Origin: Nicotiana tabacum
Taxonomy: Eukaryota; Streptophyta; Magnoliopsida; Solanales; Solanaceae
Direction: 5' to 3'
DNA: 64,000 nt
Assembly (NCBI RefSeq): GCF_000715075.1
Contig: NC_134096.1
Coordinates: 120,464,698-120,528,697, forward strand
A model generated the notes under the pieces. The model saw only the letters and a program-made list of their open reading frames with translations. It did no database searches and was not told the DNA's origin. Shown piece after piece: positions 1-13,515 of the stretch. Position 1 is the stretch's first letter. Every line of letters starts with the position of its first letter. Both the position numbers and the translations under genes were made by a program.

Positions 1-1697
1 GTTTGATTAAATCCTAAATACAATTAAGATCTAAAATGCTTATGCAATGAAACATTGAGCATTTTTGGTGTTTTCTATGATTTTAGAATATTAAATATGC
101 AACTAAATGCAAACAATAATTAACAAGAAATTCCTAGAATTCTATGAAACATAAAAATAATTAGAAAAAATCTATTTTTGTGGATTTTATAGGAGTATTT
201 TATCAGGCAAATATTACGTGCTCACAGTCATTAATAGAGAATTTTGTCCATAGCACATTTAAATTGTCGGGAGCGGCACAGATTATTCTTGATTTGTTAG
301 GTCCTAAGTTACTTCTATCACAAAGTGTTTATTCGAATTTTATCTTCCCTTCAAAGTGTTAGAGCTTAATGTAACTAGTGTTCTTATTGTCAATGGGTGT
401 CTAGACAGAAAGTTATCTTATTCACATGTTTGATGGAGATCATTTTCTCAATAGATTAATAGGTCCTCTTAGTGTCAAGTTGGAATTATTTGACGGTACC
501 TTTGAGCTTTAGTGGATTAGTCTCATAGTTTGGCTCATACCTCTTTTAATTGGATCTTGTTTAAAATAATCACTTGTTAAAATGGATTTTGGGGTAACTC
601 GCGAGGCTAGCGTAGATGAATACAATATGAGTGCAATTGATAAGAATTGAACTGAACAGTGAGTTCGTGCAACTTTATAGAGCTATAGGATTAGCCACCA
701 TATAGTGCGTAGTTCACTGGAATTGAGAGATGATATACAAGGATGAGGTTAATCAAAGTTCAGAGGCTCTTCTCATGTTTCAAGACCACCTATTTTGTCG
801 TTCCATTTTAGTTTAGTTGATAACTTTTTTAAATGCTTTTACGTGTTGAATGATTGAATTTGGTTGATCATTATGTGTCTTAAATGGTTGTTTGGCCGTA
901 GGATAGGGAAAAACTTAGCCCATCATTAATTGACTATTTCTCACATGCTTTAAAAATTGGGCTTGGTCAAATACCTGAAATAAGAAGTTAAAAGAATATG
1001 AGCATGATTTAGAATTTTCTTGTTATTTAGTTCTCTTTTATTTATTCATTTAATTTGTTATATTATTTGCTAGTAGCATGTTTAGGCCGGCCACACTTGA
1101 GTAGGCAAACTTTAGGCCTCTTTTTTTCTTTTATTTGAGGTGAGAGGTCGCCCCCTTAGTTAATTAATCCATCCGAGGAATGCCCCGTAGTACTTGTATT
1201 TGGAGGCCGTGATGAGTATCGTGAAGGGAGCAGTGTAGGATAGATTAGAATTTTTAGTATTCTTTCTTTAGTAATTTCTTTTCTCTTATTTTTCTTTTAG
1301 GTGGGGACAACCTCGAACCTTTTGTGCTTATTTCTGCTTTTATGTGTTTTACCTCAATTTGAATACCCTTTAAAGCTAACCGGATCATGTATGCAACCGT
1401 ACTAGTTATGGCACTCGGAAAATGCCTAACACATTCTCCCTGAGTCAAATGAACCCCCTAACTCAGAATTACTGGTGCAGACTATGTTTTAGAGTCTAAA
1501 TGTGTTTTTAAAAGGAAAAATCATTTTAAAACGGTGACCTGGCACATCGAAATCAAATATCAGGTGGCGACTCTGGAAATCCTTTGAAACACAATTTCTG
1601 TCACTTTCTAATTGAAAACCCTTTTGAGCTTTAAAATCAACTTTATCTTTTTTAAAGAGGGTAGTTAAGGTAAAAAAAAAAAAAAAAAAGGTGTGAC
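1..1697 (+). mobile_element. Ogre/Tat-like LTR and leader remnant
   Basis: No coding sequence is visible. The stretch up to about 233 ends in GTGCTCACA and resembles the block 24650-24883 elsewhere in this window, which has the same terminal GTGCTCACA, so it looks like an LTR 3' end. Further on, 'caggtggcgactctgg' near 1560 resembles the tRNA-Arg-type priming region of Ogre-like Ty3/gypsy elements. The block ends in an A-run followed by GGTGTGACA at about 1697. Integrase sequence of a different element starts abruptly right after that, which suggests this Ogre-like DNA was inserted into the integrase gene. The left end lies outside the window, so no target-site duplication can be tested. Lineage is inferred from family resemblance. 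Confidence 0.5.
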
Positions 1698-2355
1698 AGG
1701 AATAATGGCCCACGGTTCATAGGCACGAAAATCACAGAATTCTTTCAAAGTTGATAGATTAAACGGATTACATCCGCACCTTACCACCCTACAGCGAACG
1801 GGCAAGCTGAGTCACAAACAAAGTTATTATTAATAAATTGAAGAAGAGATTAGAGGAGTCAAAAGGCAATTGGCCGGAAGTGTTACTAGGGGTATTGTGG
1901 GCTTATCGAATGACAGCAAACACAAGTACGGGTGAGACTCTATTTTCACTTGTATATGGTGTTGAAGCCTAAATTCCGGTAAAAATAGGTGAACGAAGTA
2001 CGAGATACACACATGCTACTGGAGAGTCAAATGAGAAGGAAATGCGAGTAAATTTAGATCTATTAGAAGAAAGGAGAGAAGCAGTGTTAATTAGAATGAC
2101 GGCTCAAAAACAGATGATTGAGCGATATTACAACAGGAAAGCTAACTTGAGATACTTCAAGATTGGGATTTCGTCCTCAAAAACGTGTTCCGATCTACAA
2201 TAGCGGCCAATGCAGGTAAGTTGAGTCCAAATTAGGAAGGCCCTTATAGGGTTCGAGGCATCACTGGAAAGGGAGCATATGAGTTGGAAACCATGGATGG
2301 CAAGGTACTACCATCAAACTGGAATGCAGTTCATTTGAAGAAGCATTACTTCTAG
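1698..2355 (+). pseudogene. Ty3/gypsy (Tat-lineage) integrase C-terminal remnant
   Basis: Translation across frames gives the end of a gypsy integrase: NGPRFIG (the catalytic-core 'DNGPQF' block with the Asp lost), then YHPTANGQAE around 1780-1812, a WAYR motif near 1898-1912, and a C-terminal domain ending in a short LKKHYF tail before TAG at 2353-2355. Several in-frame stops and at least one frameshift make it non-functional. The upstream protease, RT and RNase H are not in the window because Ogre-like DNA abuts at 1697. It is the 3' end of the pol gene of the element whose antisense gene and 3' LTR follow at 3408-7197. Confidence 0.8.
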
Positions 2356-3306
<951 letters not shown>

Positions 3307-3407
3307 CAGGGGTAGCCAAAAATAAATCTTACAAAAAGTTGTTAAGCTAAGAGAAAAATAGCACAAGGAAGATCTAAATAAAAGCTAAGAAAAAAAGCAA
3401 GAGAAAA

Positions 3408-5232
3408 CTAAGGAGCATCATCAATGGAAGCTTCATCCACGGGAGCATCATCAACAGGCGAAGAAGGATTAACTTGAGAAGAAGAGGCTTGAATATCAGC
3501 CCCGCCAAGAACAAGTCCATCTCCATTACCCTTGGGACCTTCGTCTTTAGGTGAGGAAAAGCTTTGACATTGCTGAGTTTTATCAATTGCTTCTTTAGCC
3601 CTAGCAATCTTAGCATTAAGGTCAAAACCCTCCTGGGTGACTTCAATTAGAGTCTCGAGGCGAGTGTTTAAGAAAGCCCAGCTCACATCCAACTATAGTT
3701 TATCCTCGAGTCTCATAATCCTTCTCCCAATGGTCAATCTCAGATCTCAGCTCTTCTTTTTCTACTTCCGAAGCATCATAAGTTGTCTTCAAAGGAGCGA
3801 GCAAACTTTCCAAGAACCGAATCTTACCCGTAGAGGTGCGGAGATCTTCCTGAACTTGAGTAACTGTCTGAACCAATTCTCATGCATAAACCTCTTTTTT
3901 ATCCAGGAGTTCTTTCAAACTCCTCATTTCTTCAGTTGCCTTGAAAAGTTGTTCAGCAAAAGAGGACTCCATTATATCCTTGTCCTTTCCAACCTGGCTA
4001 GAAGAAGCTTTTTCAATCGCTAATTTAGCGGAATTCACCCTCATTTGTTGCTCCAAAGCACTCTTTTCTTCTGCAAAAACTTCTTTTTTCAGTTGAAGAC
4101 CCTCGAATTATTCCTTCCAGTAGTCGGCCTCAGTGCGCAATTTCATAATTAGCTGGTCCATATGAGAAACTATTTTCATAAGCTCAGTGCCAATCAAATT
4201 AATCTGCAAAGAAAAGAGGCAAATGGGAAGAGTTATAAATAAAAAAAGAAGGAGAGAGAAAATGTAAGTAAGTTTGTACATTCAAAGAAGAATGAACAAT
4301 GTCATTCATTAAAGTCAGTGAGTTATGGCTTTTTAACTTTTTCTTCTCCACGGGGCTTAGCAGCGACTTCAACCACACGACAGCTTGACCAGATTTTCTC
4401 AATAAATTTTCGCCTTCAGGGACTTCGATAACAACTCTTTTCATCTCCCTCATGCTGCTAGAAGGTTCGGTCTCTGCATGAGAAGCAGCTACTAGAATAG
4501 CAGATAGAGTAGAAGCAGTCACGTGAGTAACAACAGGAGTACCGTCAGGTAAAGACACAGGGGGTTTAATGAAAACTGAAGCTAGAAGGGAAGCAAGGGG
4601 CAATTCTTCATAAATAGGCCTAAAATCTTCTTCACCCTCGAAGTCTTGATCGAACAATCTATCAGCAGAACTTGGGGGAGTATCAACAACATCTTCATCA
4701 GAAATTACCAAAGAAGTAGTCTCTGGTTCATCCGCAAGTCTAAAAGGAATTGAACTTAATGGAAGGTCATGAGAGGAAGGAGTTTCATCCTCAAAAACCA
4801 CACATCTCCTAACGCGTGGCCTTCGCACCAAAGAACCTTTCTCTGTTTCTTCATCATCAGAGCCACGAGCTCCGTCAGTTTTCCTTTTTGAAGAAGAAGC
4901 ATTTAGAAATTCGCTCTTGGGCAAGACTCACGGAAAGCCTGGTTGACGGAACAGACGTGGGACTAATGCCGCGAATATCAAATCCTAAAGAAAAGAAAAG
5001 GGAAGAATGAAAAATTCTTGTATAAGCAACAAAGAGAAAAAGAAGAACAATGAAGGGAAAAAGTACTGTGCGTCTTCACTTTCCAACCGAATTTTTGAGA
5101 AAGGTATTTCCAGGATCTTTTTTCCATAGGAGCAGCAGTTAACATTTTTCCACCCAAGCACGGAAGATGGAAATCTCATCAAAAACTTCCATGGTTGCTG
5201 AAAATTGGGTATTTGATTACATGAAGTTCTTT

Positions 5233-5305
<73 letters not shown>

Positions 5306-6131
5306 AAAAAACTTACTTGCAAAGTTCCATTTCTTCGAAAAAGGCATGTTTTCTTCACCCATTAATCTACTAGTGGGGGGGGGGGGAGGGGAGGGGGCAG
5401 CAACAAAACGAGCGTACCAGCCACGGTCAGGATCGTCTTCAGGGCTAACCAATACTCTCTTACTTCTAGCCACGTGAAAAACCTCCTTCACGAAACAATT
5501 TGGGGGAGTAGAGATGAAGCAAGTGTCGAAAGGTAAAAGGCACGAAAACTAGATCCGGCAAATAACGAAGGCATGCAATAGCCCTCCATACTATTGGGCC
5601 ATTCTGGCCAAGACACACGTTGAAGTAACGACAAAACTCAATGATTACTGGATCAATAGGTGGCTTGAACCCTAACGCAAAAGGGTAGGTATAAACAAAG
5701 GAGAAACCGACATTATAAGAGGTGATTCTCTCATTGGCACCAGGGATTAAAACTGGAAAATCTGATTTCCAGTAACACTCTCGTCGAACCAGGAAAAGAA
5801 GACCAGTAGTGATTAAACTCGGGTAAAGATCAGCAGGATTGAGGGAGGATATAGAAGAAACTTAATTTCTCATGGTTTCATGATCAATTACAAAAGAAAA
5901 TTCTTGGGGAACAATCTCTGCAATTGTGGGTTCACGCGCAGGTTCATTTAAATCTCTATTCCTAGAAGAAGATCTAGAGGTTAGAGGAGCCCTAAGTCTA
6001 GAAGAGGATGGCTTAACATAACTACTCTGGGAAGAAGAACCACGATTAGATAATGAACCAAGGCTACGAAATCTACCACTTTTCCTACTTCTAGTAGGGG
6101 AAGTAGAAGGAGCAAGTTCATCAACAATCAT
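3408..6131 (-). pseudogene. antisense multi-exon gene (aORF) of a Tat-lineage retrotransposon
   Basis: Read on the minus strand this is a gene-like unit lying between the plus-strand pol end and the plus-strand 3' LTR. Exon 1 (6131 to about 5317) has a Ser/Arg-rich start, one in-frame TAA after MRN, then a conserved-looking domain with motifs such as IPGANERI and ARSKRVLVSPEDD, with a frameshift near 5500. It resembles the 'putative plant transposon protein' domain. Introns with GT-AG ends can be placed at 5198-5316, 4985-5066 and 4204-4279; phases agree for the first and third. Exon 3 holds an acidic, Ser-rich segment (4280-4924). Exon 4 is a Glu/Lys-rich coiled coil with several stops and a frameshift near 3690. 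Extra antisense ORFs in the 3' region of Tat-lineage Ty3/gypsy elements are known. This copy is decayed. Confidence 0.65.
5234..5302. repeat. (TA)n microsatellite
   Basis: About 34 TA units lie inside the predicted first intron of the antisense gene. A poly-G run follows at about 5376-5390 in the flanking exon. Confidence 0.95.
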
Positions 6132-6540
6132 AACTTTGCGGGGGTCTTAGTGTTGTCGAAGACATGATTATTCAAATAAATATAGAAGGAAGGGTGCAGA
6201 AATACAAATAAGGAGTAATGTAATGGATACTGAAGAAGGAAGACTCCAAGAAATCAAAAAAGAATGAAGTGTTTATAAGAAGACACGATCGTCGTTAAAG
6301 TTGGTCTAACCATCACTTCGTGACTGGCGCAGCCGCAGAAAAAACCCTAAAAAGCACTAAAATACTACAGATCCAATCGTCGAAAGCCACACGGCGTGGG
6401 CATTAAATGGATGTGACATACGTTGCATCGCTTCTGAAAGAAACATGATGATACTGGAAAAATGATGACAATGAATTCCCGCCATAAAAACTTACTACTT
6501 CCCAAATATTCAGTTGAGAATATTCAGAAAGTGAGGGGAC
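6132..6540 (+). other. spacer between antisense gene and 3' LTR, ending in a polypurine tract
   Basis: No coding sequence. It holds the 5' flank of the antisense gene and, at about 6525-6539, a purine-rich run (cagaaagtgagggga) of the kind used as plus-strand primer just before a 3' LTR. A promoter for the antisense gene would have to lie here or in the LTR, but none can be singled out. Confidence 0.45.
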
Positions 6541-7197
6541 TATCTGTATTGGTGAAAAAAAGGCATTACACATAGAATATTAGCAAGCTGATGAAACATG
6601 ACGCGTGGAACAACGGTATAGCGACAAGTGGCACACTCAAATAGAATTAAGAGAAGGTACGGGAGAAACACCCTCGAGATAGTACAGAGAAAAGAACCGG
6701 GCCTGACAGTTGTCAAAGAAAAGGCGGGAGCAAAATGAATAAAGGTTAAAAAGAGGGGAAGATACACGAACTAGAAGTAACTAAGGAATGGGAATCAGAG
6801 CAGTTATAAGGAATCTATAGCTATAAATATGTCAGTTACGGTTATCCATGATAATGGGCAATCAATACAATTAATGCACATAATGAATCCAAATTAAGTA
6901 TGGAAACAGTTATGATTGTACGCTCCTATATAAGGATAAAGAATTTCATTTGTAGAGGAAGATTACGATTACTACTGAAATACATTTCATTATTCTCTGC
7001 TTTATCAAAGTCTCTAGCCTTGATTTTACGGATTGATTGTTGATTCATTCCTTATTTCTCTTTGATAATTTTCTCTATTACCTTTGTTATTTTTCTAAAA
7101 GTTTATTATGGAAGTGAAGTAAAACTTGATTATCAATAACCCGTTTTTTCCTAAATATAGACTTTAACTGAGAAATCTATTTTTTGTTTGGTTAAAC
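6541..7197 (+). mobile_element. 3' LTR of the Tat-lineage element
   Basis: The LTR start is placed directly after the polypurine tract (about 6541-6546, uncertain by a few bases). A TATA-like box (CTATATAAGG) lies near 6927. The end is placed at TTGGTTAAACA (7197), because from 7198 the sequence reads as the interrupted half of a LINE RNase H domain on the other strand. Length is about 655 bp. The 5' LTR is outside the window, so LTR identity and target-site duplication cannot be checked. Confidence 0.6.
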
Positions 7198-7690
7198 AGC
7201 TGCGATAGAAAATGCCATAATAAGATCACCAATATCATTCCTGACAACTCCTCCTTGACCAGCCTTACCACTCTCTAAAAATAGCTTTCATCTGTGTTTA
7301 GCTTGACCCAACCAAGTTCAGGTTTTTTCCAGAATACTTGAGTATAGATAAGGATATAGGTCTCAGTTTGTGTACTACTTCACAGATGTGTAACCAAGAG
7401 TCATTCTAATTGCGTGTAGGGAAGCTAAGATTCATCGAGCCTGAATAGTTCATTCTATTTGCTGCTTCATTTTGTACAACTTGAAATTCTTTTGATCCCA
7501 TATATACTTGCAAGCACAACAAGCTTTCCAGATTTTCCAAACAAATTATTATAGGAGTAATTTGCAGAAGAGTTTTGTGCACAATGTTATTGGTATTTTC
7601 ACTCCACCAATTATGCAGAACCTCTCTAATATGCACATTTCTGTGCCTTATTCCCAGGGGGCCTCCCTAGTACTTCCAAATATCTAATAG
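7198..7690 (-). pseudogene. LINE (non-LTR) fragment: zf-RVT tail and RNase H start
   Basis: On the minus strand, reading from about 7690 to 7198 across frames, the peptide shows a plant LINE ORF2 C-terminal region: VLHNWW, a TPIIIC segment with a broken WE(LW)KARCACKYG-like block, then WVKLNTD, and the start of an RNase H domain with GKAGQGGVVRND and GDLIMAF. It stops mid-domain exactly where the Tat 3' LTR begins, so the retrotransposon appears to have inserted into the LINE. Frameshifts and stops show it is dead. Confidence 0.75.
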
Positions 7691-7898
7691 CATTATCGAT
7701 CTTTTAAATAATTCAAAGCATACAAGTTAAGTGGACACAGAAGTTAAAACTCATATTAAGCATTAAAAGAAATAGATGCACATACAAGTCTATCCTCTGT
7801 TATAAGAGGAAGCACAACACATATTTATATAGTAGCGAACCCCTTTATTCAAACATAACACGAAAGGAAATAAAACCACATTTGAAACCTTAGCTCTC
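7691..7898. other. 3' flank of the phospholipase gene
   Basis: AT-rich sequence between the LINE fragment and the phospholipase stop codon. It probably holds the 3' UTR. No clear polyadenylation signal can be singled out. Confidence 0.4.
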
Positions 7899-8771
7899 TC
7901 AGAAGTCATACTCCTCACGATCCAAGAGAAGCCAAGATCCATCCTGTTGTTGAACCATCCCTTTGTGCTTGTCAACCCACCAAAGCCCAGGAATACAATA
8001 TTCATCTTTTATTATGTCCCACTGCTTATTGACAAGTGAGATATCACGATTCACCTCTAGTTTAAAACCGGCTAAAATTCCTATTCCTTGAGTGCCTGCA
8101 ACTCCGTGCAAGTATGGCTCCAACAAATGCCAACTGACAACTTCTCCAGGAGGCTTCACATACGGAGATTTTGTGGTGTCAATTATTAGTTCCTCGCCAA
8201 CGTCTATATAGCCAACGGGTGGATATTTGGGGACAATATCCAAAACATTATGAATTCTCAAGATATGAAGATTATTCAGCTTCGAAAATGCCTTATGAAA
8301 ATTGAGATCCCCAACTTTAGGACTTGCGAATACAAAAGCTGTCACGGGGAATTCCTTGCCTTCGCTTGTTTTGTTGATACCATTGAAAGCTATGTCAACC
8401 GCGTTTAGGGTTGCAAGTGACGCACCTAGGCTATGGCCAGTTACAGTAATACTAACCTCTTCATTCTTATATTCCTCAACCAATCTTTTTACTTCTTCAA
8501 TTACCTGAAAAGAAGAAAATGATGAACTTTTATACTCCTTAGCTTCATCTAGGCACTTAGTAATTCTTTCGATCCATATAAATTTAAAAGAAAGAAAGAA
8601 AGATGCAATTGATATGTTTCCCTATAACCTAATATTGCTTTAGATTATAATAAAGAAACGCAAATGTTGATCACAAATTTATTATTCCTGTTGGAATCTT
8701 TTTTTTTTTTTTTTGGGTTTAGTTACGCCGTCCTGTAGGCATCTTGAATTCTGACATATTATAAAAGCTTC

Positions 8772-8870
<99 letters not shown>

Positions 8871-9874
8871 ATCAAGTAGGCATGTTTTTGACAATATTTT
8901 GAAGGAAAAAATGTATTTGATGTTGAAGATCAAAAAGAGTATACGGAAGTTGACTTTGTGTTTTAGAAATGAATTTCAAAGAAAAGGTTTGAATACCTTT
9001 AAGTTAAAACCATTATTTCTAGATCTTAAAATACTCTTCTAACAACTTTTTCAATATTTAACAAGCCTTCCGAAACATTGAGGTTCAATATTTGCTTTAG
9101 TGTTTGAAAATACTGAAATATTTATTATTTACGATCAAACGGGGCTTTGAACAGTTGTTTATTAAGACTCAAAAGTATTTATCTTTAAAATTCTGATATT
9201 TGTAAGAGAAAAATTACTTGTGAAGTAAACAATCATATTCTTGTAAAAACATGGAAGCTTTATCAAATAAGCAAGTTAATACGCACCTGATCCCGGGCAC
9301 TAGCCTGATTAAACTGTGATCGTAGATCTTCTGTTGTATAAATATTGTAGAAACCGTGATGCACCAAAGGTTTAAGCAAAGGAAGCAAACCTCCATCACC
9401 AAAGACTTTAGGTCCTGGGACAGCTAAAAATTGAAGATCATTCACCCACTCTAACTTTTGCATCGTTCCTCTCCAATTAACCACAATATCCCTCCTTCCC
9501 AGGGCAACTTTACCCTCATCAGTAGCCACAGCAATATACCCCATAAAATTTGATTCTTTACTCCATGCTTCCCTTGACAATGATTTTACAATGAAAGCAT
9601 CAGGAAGTGGAATGGATGAGGTAGCATAGAAAAATTTGGTTACGCGATACTTTAGCGGGTCAAGTCCAACCTTAGTAAAAAGGTTTTCCATTGAGTATCT
9701 ACTGGCTCCAGCATATTTAGACGCTTTCTCTGTAATGAAAGTGTCATAAGTTGCTTGAGCCAATTCTCCATATTGAATGATATATTTGCGAAGATGAAGA
9801 TCCAAGGGGTTTAATAGCCCTTCCCAATTGTTTTTTCCACTAAGCTGCTCCCACTTCTCAGCCATGTTAACCAT
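7899..9874 (-). CDS. phospholipase A1, class II (lipase 3 family)
   Basis: Two exons, 9874-9287 and 8504-7899, encode about 397 residues. The intron is 8505-9286: the donor GTGCGT follows the CAG codon and the acceptor is TTTTCAG, phase 0. The mature reading is intact. Exon 1 starts MVNMAEKWEQLSGKNNWEG, typical of plant class II PLA1; Met4 is an alternative start. The nucleophile elbow GHSLG places Ser at about 221. LDIVPKYPP places a likely catalytic Asp at about 285, and WHLLEPYLH supplies the catalytic His (322 or 329). Class II members lack the plastid transit peptide of DAD1-type enzymes and are cytosolic sn-1 acyl hydrolases acting on phospholipids and related lipids. Length fits the family (about 400). 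The intron carries a long GA microsatellite. Orthology to a named Arabidopsis member is not decided. Confidence 0.95.
8775..8868. repeat. (GA)n microsatellite in phospholipase intron
   Basis: About 47 GA units (CT on the transcribed strand) lie in the single intron of the phospholipase A1 gene. On the transcript this is a long pyrimidine tract, about 270 nt upstream of the 3' splice site, so it is not itself the splice-site polypyrimidine tract. Confidence 0.97.
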
Positions 9875-9976
9875 GTCTCTCCGGCCCCTTTTTTCTTAAT
9901 TTTATGTATTTTTTTCTCTTTGTTGCTTATTAATTCCCTACGATATGTTCTTCATTTTGCCCATCTGCAAATGCCA

Positions 9977-9984
9977 ATTTATAG
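9977..9984 (-). promoter_or_regulatory. candidate TATA box of the phospholipase gene
   Basis: TATAAATT on the minus strand, about 100 bp upstream of the ATG at 9874, is at a normal distance for a plant TATA box with a short leader. No other promoter element is claimed. Confidence 0.45.
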
Positions 9985-10896
9985 TGAAGGGCTTCAATTA
10001 TTAGAGCTTGTCATGGAACATGCTTTTAATTTTTTATTGCTAACAATGTCACCATCTCGCCATCATCAGACAATTCAAAATGGGCATATCAACCGTGCAG
10101 ATTAGAATTGTTCCCGTTTTTCTGATGGGGTTTTTTTCTTTTAAATCAATTGAAGGGTTCGATTTTTATTGAATTACTGAATAGAAAATATTTACGTGAT
10201 TAAATAATTTAAAGATTTATTAAATTTAATTGGCTGTAAAAAAAAAAATTGAGTTACCAATGCCAGTGAAAATACAAAATTAAATTTAGCAGATTTGTTT
10301 TTAAGATTTTTTGTGTGGTAAGTTGGATGTATTATAACAAACTAGAACGTAGTGCATCTAAAGTTTGACTTTTCTGGAACACACAATCTCAATCATGTGG
10401 CAAATCTCGTAGCAGATTGTTAAGTAGCTTTGATAATGTAAAAACTACTTGAATTATTGGTGTATTAAATTTAAACCCATTTCTAATAACCAACCAAGCC
10501 GCTACGACCATCCCTTTCATGGCATGCCAAATTAAAAGAAAATGAAAAAAACTACGTACCTAAGAAAAATTTGTAGGGATCACATATCCATTATGCCAAC
10601 TTGACTTGTCCCGGTTAAGCATGCCGGTAAGGCGAGACGGATCCAAGATTGAAACTTAATAGGTTCAACTTTGCACTGAACTAATTATATCATTAAAATT
10701 TTGGGTTCAAATCTAATATTTGTTGAGATTTTAATAGATTTTTACATATATATTTATACCGCGTGGCGAAAGTTATAGATTCAGATGAATGCATAGCGGA
10801 AAGGCTAGATCCGTCCCTATGCCAGGTAGAAATTGTCACAATCTATGAAAGTCTGGCTCCAGTGCATTTCGTTAATACATAAGCTGAAATTACAAA

Positions 10897-10898
<2 letters not shown>

Positions 10899-10941
<43 letters not shown>
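10899..10941. repeat. (TA)n microsatellite
   Basis: About 21 TA units in the intergenic region upstream of the phospholipase gene. Confidence 0.95.
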
Positions 10942-10945
<4 letters not shown>

Positions 10946-11939
10946 AAAAAAACGTCAATGGCATAAATGTAGCACGTCAAATAACAGCTCAATCTAGCTA
11001 ACACTAGGGTATACTCAAATCTTGACATGCAACCGCCAAATCTGAAAGAAAATAACCTTAATTATTTTCTTTCCCAAAAAAATTCAGAAAGCCAAACGTC
11101 TTCAGGATGAATTATCACGACAGTTCGACCCTTTTTCCTAGCAGACCAAAATAGTGAGTATATTCAAAATGGATTTTTTTACTTAAAATACAATATTTGA
11201 AACTTATTGAGCAAAATTCATTTGTAGTCACTTGGGCCAAACTTTTAACACCCAGTAGCCCGAAATTACAATATACATTCTATACCCCAAAATTAATTTT
11301 AGTGGCTAGCCCAAAAGTACTTAACTAAGAGGCTCATATCTGCAAAGACAGATCGCGAAAAAGAGAGGCGACCACGCCATGGCTGCAAAATCACCGATTG
11401 CATGCAAAGTAAAAACTTTTGAATCGCCGGCCGTCCGGTGATTTGCCAGGCCAAGATACGGATCTGATAGTCTCTATGCCCGATCCAATTAGCCCAGAAT
11501 TCGGATAAAATATCATCACTGCCTTATTTGTTATGTACCAAAAAAGAAGAACTAAAATCACAGAAACAGAGACAGAGAAAGAGAGATCTGACTGTTGTTA
11601 TTGATTGATGCTGAAGAAATGACTGTATAGTAGTACGTATTTCCAGGAATTCAAGGACTGTTGATTTTGTTTTAAAAGAGAAAAAGGAAAATTATTGGCT
11701 AAACAGAGAGGGGCAACCACCCTTTGAATAAAAATCTCAAGCTCTCTCTTATTGCCTCATTTTTTTCTCGGCTAACTTTCTTTGCTGGGGAAATCCATTG
11801 GTTTTCACCATATAAATTTTCACATATATGTCATTAGTTTATTTTGATGGGAATCATAATTTCAGGCCCACCATTAGTATATATTTACATGGATATTTAT
11901 GTATTTATTTCGGTAAAAATAAATTTGAATATTGGTATA

Positions 11940-12045
11940 TTACAAAATATATACAAAATAGACTGTCACTATACAAAATAGACTGTTATTATACAACAAA
12001 TATACAAAATAGACTGTTACTATACAAAAAATATATAAAATAGAC
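11940..12045. repeat. short degenerate tandem repeat
   Basis: Four imperfect units built on 'tacaaaatagactgt(c/t)a' separated by AT-rich spacers. It creates a meaningless ORF rich in YKIDC-like repeats. Confidence 0.7.
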
Positions 12046-12261
12046 ACTTCGGTCTATTAGATATAATATGTTTGGGTCGGAGGGCCATATTGTGTCAGTA
12101 GAAAAAAATATGGGCTATTAAAATTTTAAGGGGTTATAGGGGGTAGTTTTCTCAAACTTTTTATCAAATTGTCCTAGTTTTGTATATTACCCGCCCTAAA
12201 CAAGGATTGATTACAAATTATATGCATTCTATTATTAGTGACTTAAATTAGGGGATTTAGT

Positions 12262-12478
<217 letters not shown>

Positions 12479-13446
12479 TCCTTTTTATTAAAGTGGGAAA
12501 ATATATTGACCAAATGCAAGGTTGGTCAATATTTACGCATACACAGACTCCAAGTGAGACCAAATGCATTTATCTTTTATCTAATCAACAGTTTGGACTG
12601 ATCCATAATGTTAGACTGATCCATAATGTTAGTTCACAGTACAAAATATTTTCTGATATTCGTTTTATTACTCTCCCGGTCAAAATTTATTGGTACAATT
12701 AATATTTCTGATAGGTGGTTTTGGGCTTGGTTTTAGGTTAAAAGTGTGCGATTTGTCAACTGTTTTTGCTGGGTTTAAAATTAGTTTAAGTGGCTGATTT
12801 TTGTGGCTGAACACGTTAGTCGAAATTAAGTAAAATGTTCAATGCTTCCACCTTCATCGATATAGCACCATCAACAGCATCAATAGAAATTCGACAATGA
12901 TAAATTTGTATGGTACAACAGCATACAAATTAAAAATAAAATTTCGTATAAATTTGATACATCTACAACAATATATAAACTAAAAATAAATTTTATACAA
13001 CTTATTATATAGTATACAACATATTTATGACTTATCTACAATCTTCATACATTATTTTACCCAGTTAAATATATCTACAACATCATACAACTTAAATACA
13101 ATTTTCATACAAATTTTATACAATATGTCTTTTGTATGTATTTTGTATCTGATTTGTATATATTTTGTATGTAGTGTGTTCTTCCTCCTCTCTAAAATTC
13201 CAATCCAAACTTCCTCTCTTAATACAATTTTGATACATATCAACAACTTTATATAAAAAGATAGTATTTATAACTTAAATAAAAATTTATTTCAACGATT
13301 CATATATTATACAAATAGTTTTCAACTTTCATACAACATTCAAATAAAAACATATATAACTGCAATATAATACAACTTAAATACAATTTCCATACAACTA
13401 TAATATAATTTTAATATAATTTTGTAAGTATATTGTATGTCATGTG

Positions 13447-13515
13447 TTCTTCTTCTTCTTCTTCTTCTTCTTCTTCTTCTTCTTCTTCTTCTTCTTCTTC
13501 TTCTTCTTCTTCTTC
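13447..13515. repeat. (TTC)n microsatellite
   Basis: About 23 TTC units. The minus-strand ORF across it reads as poly-Arg and is an artefact. Confidence 0.97.
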
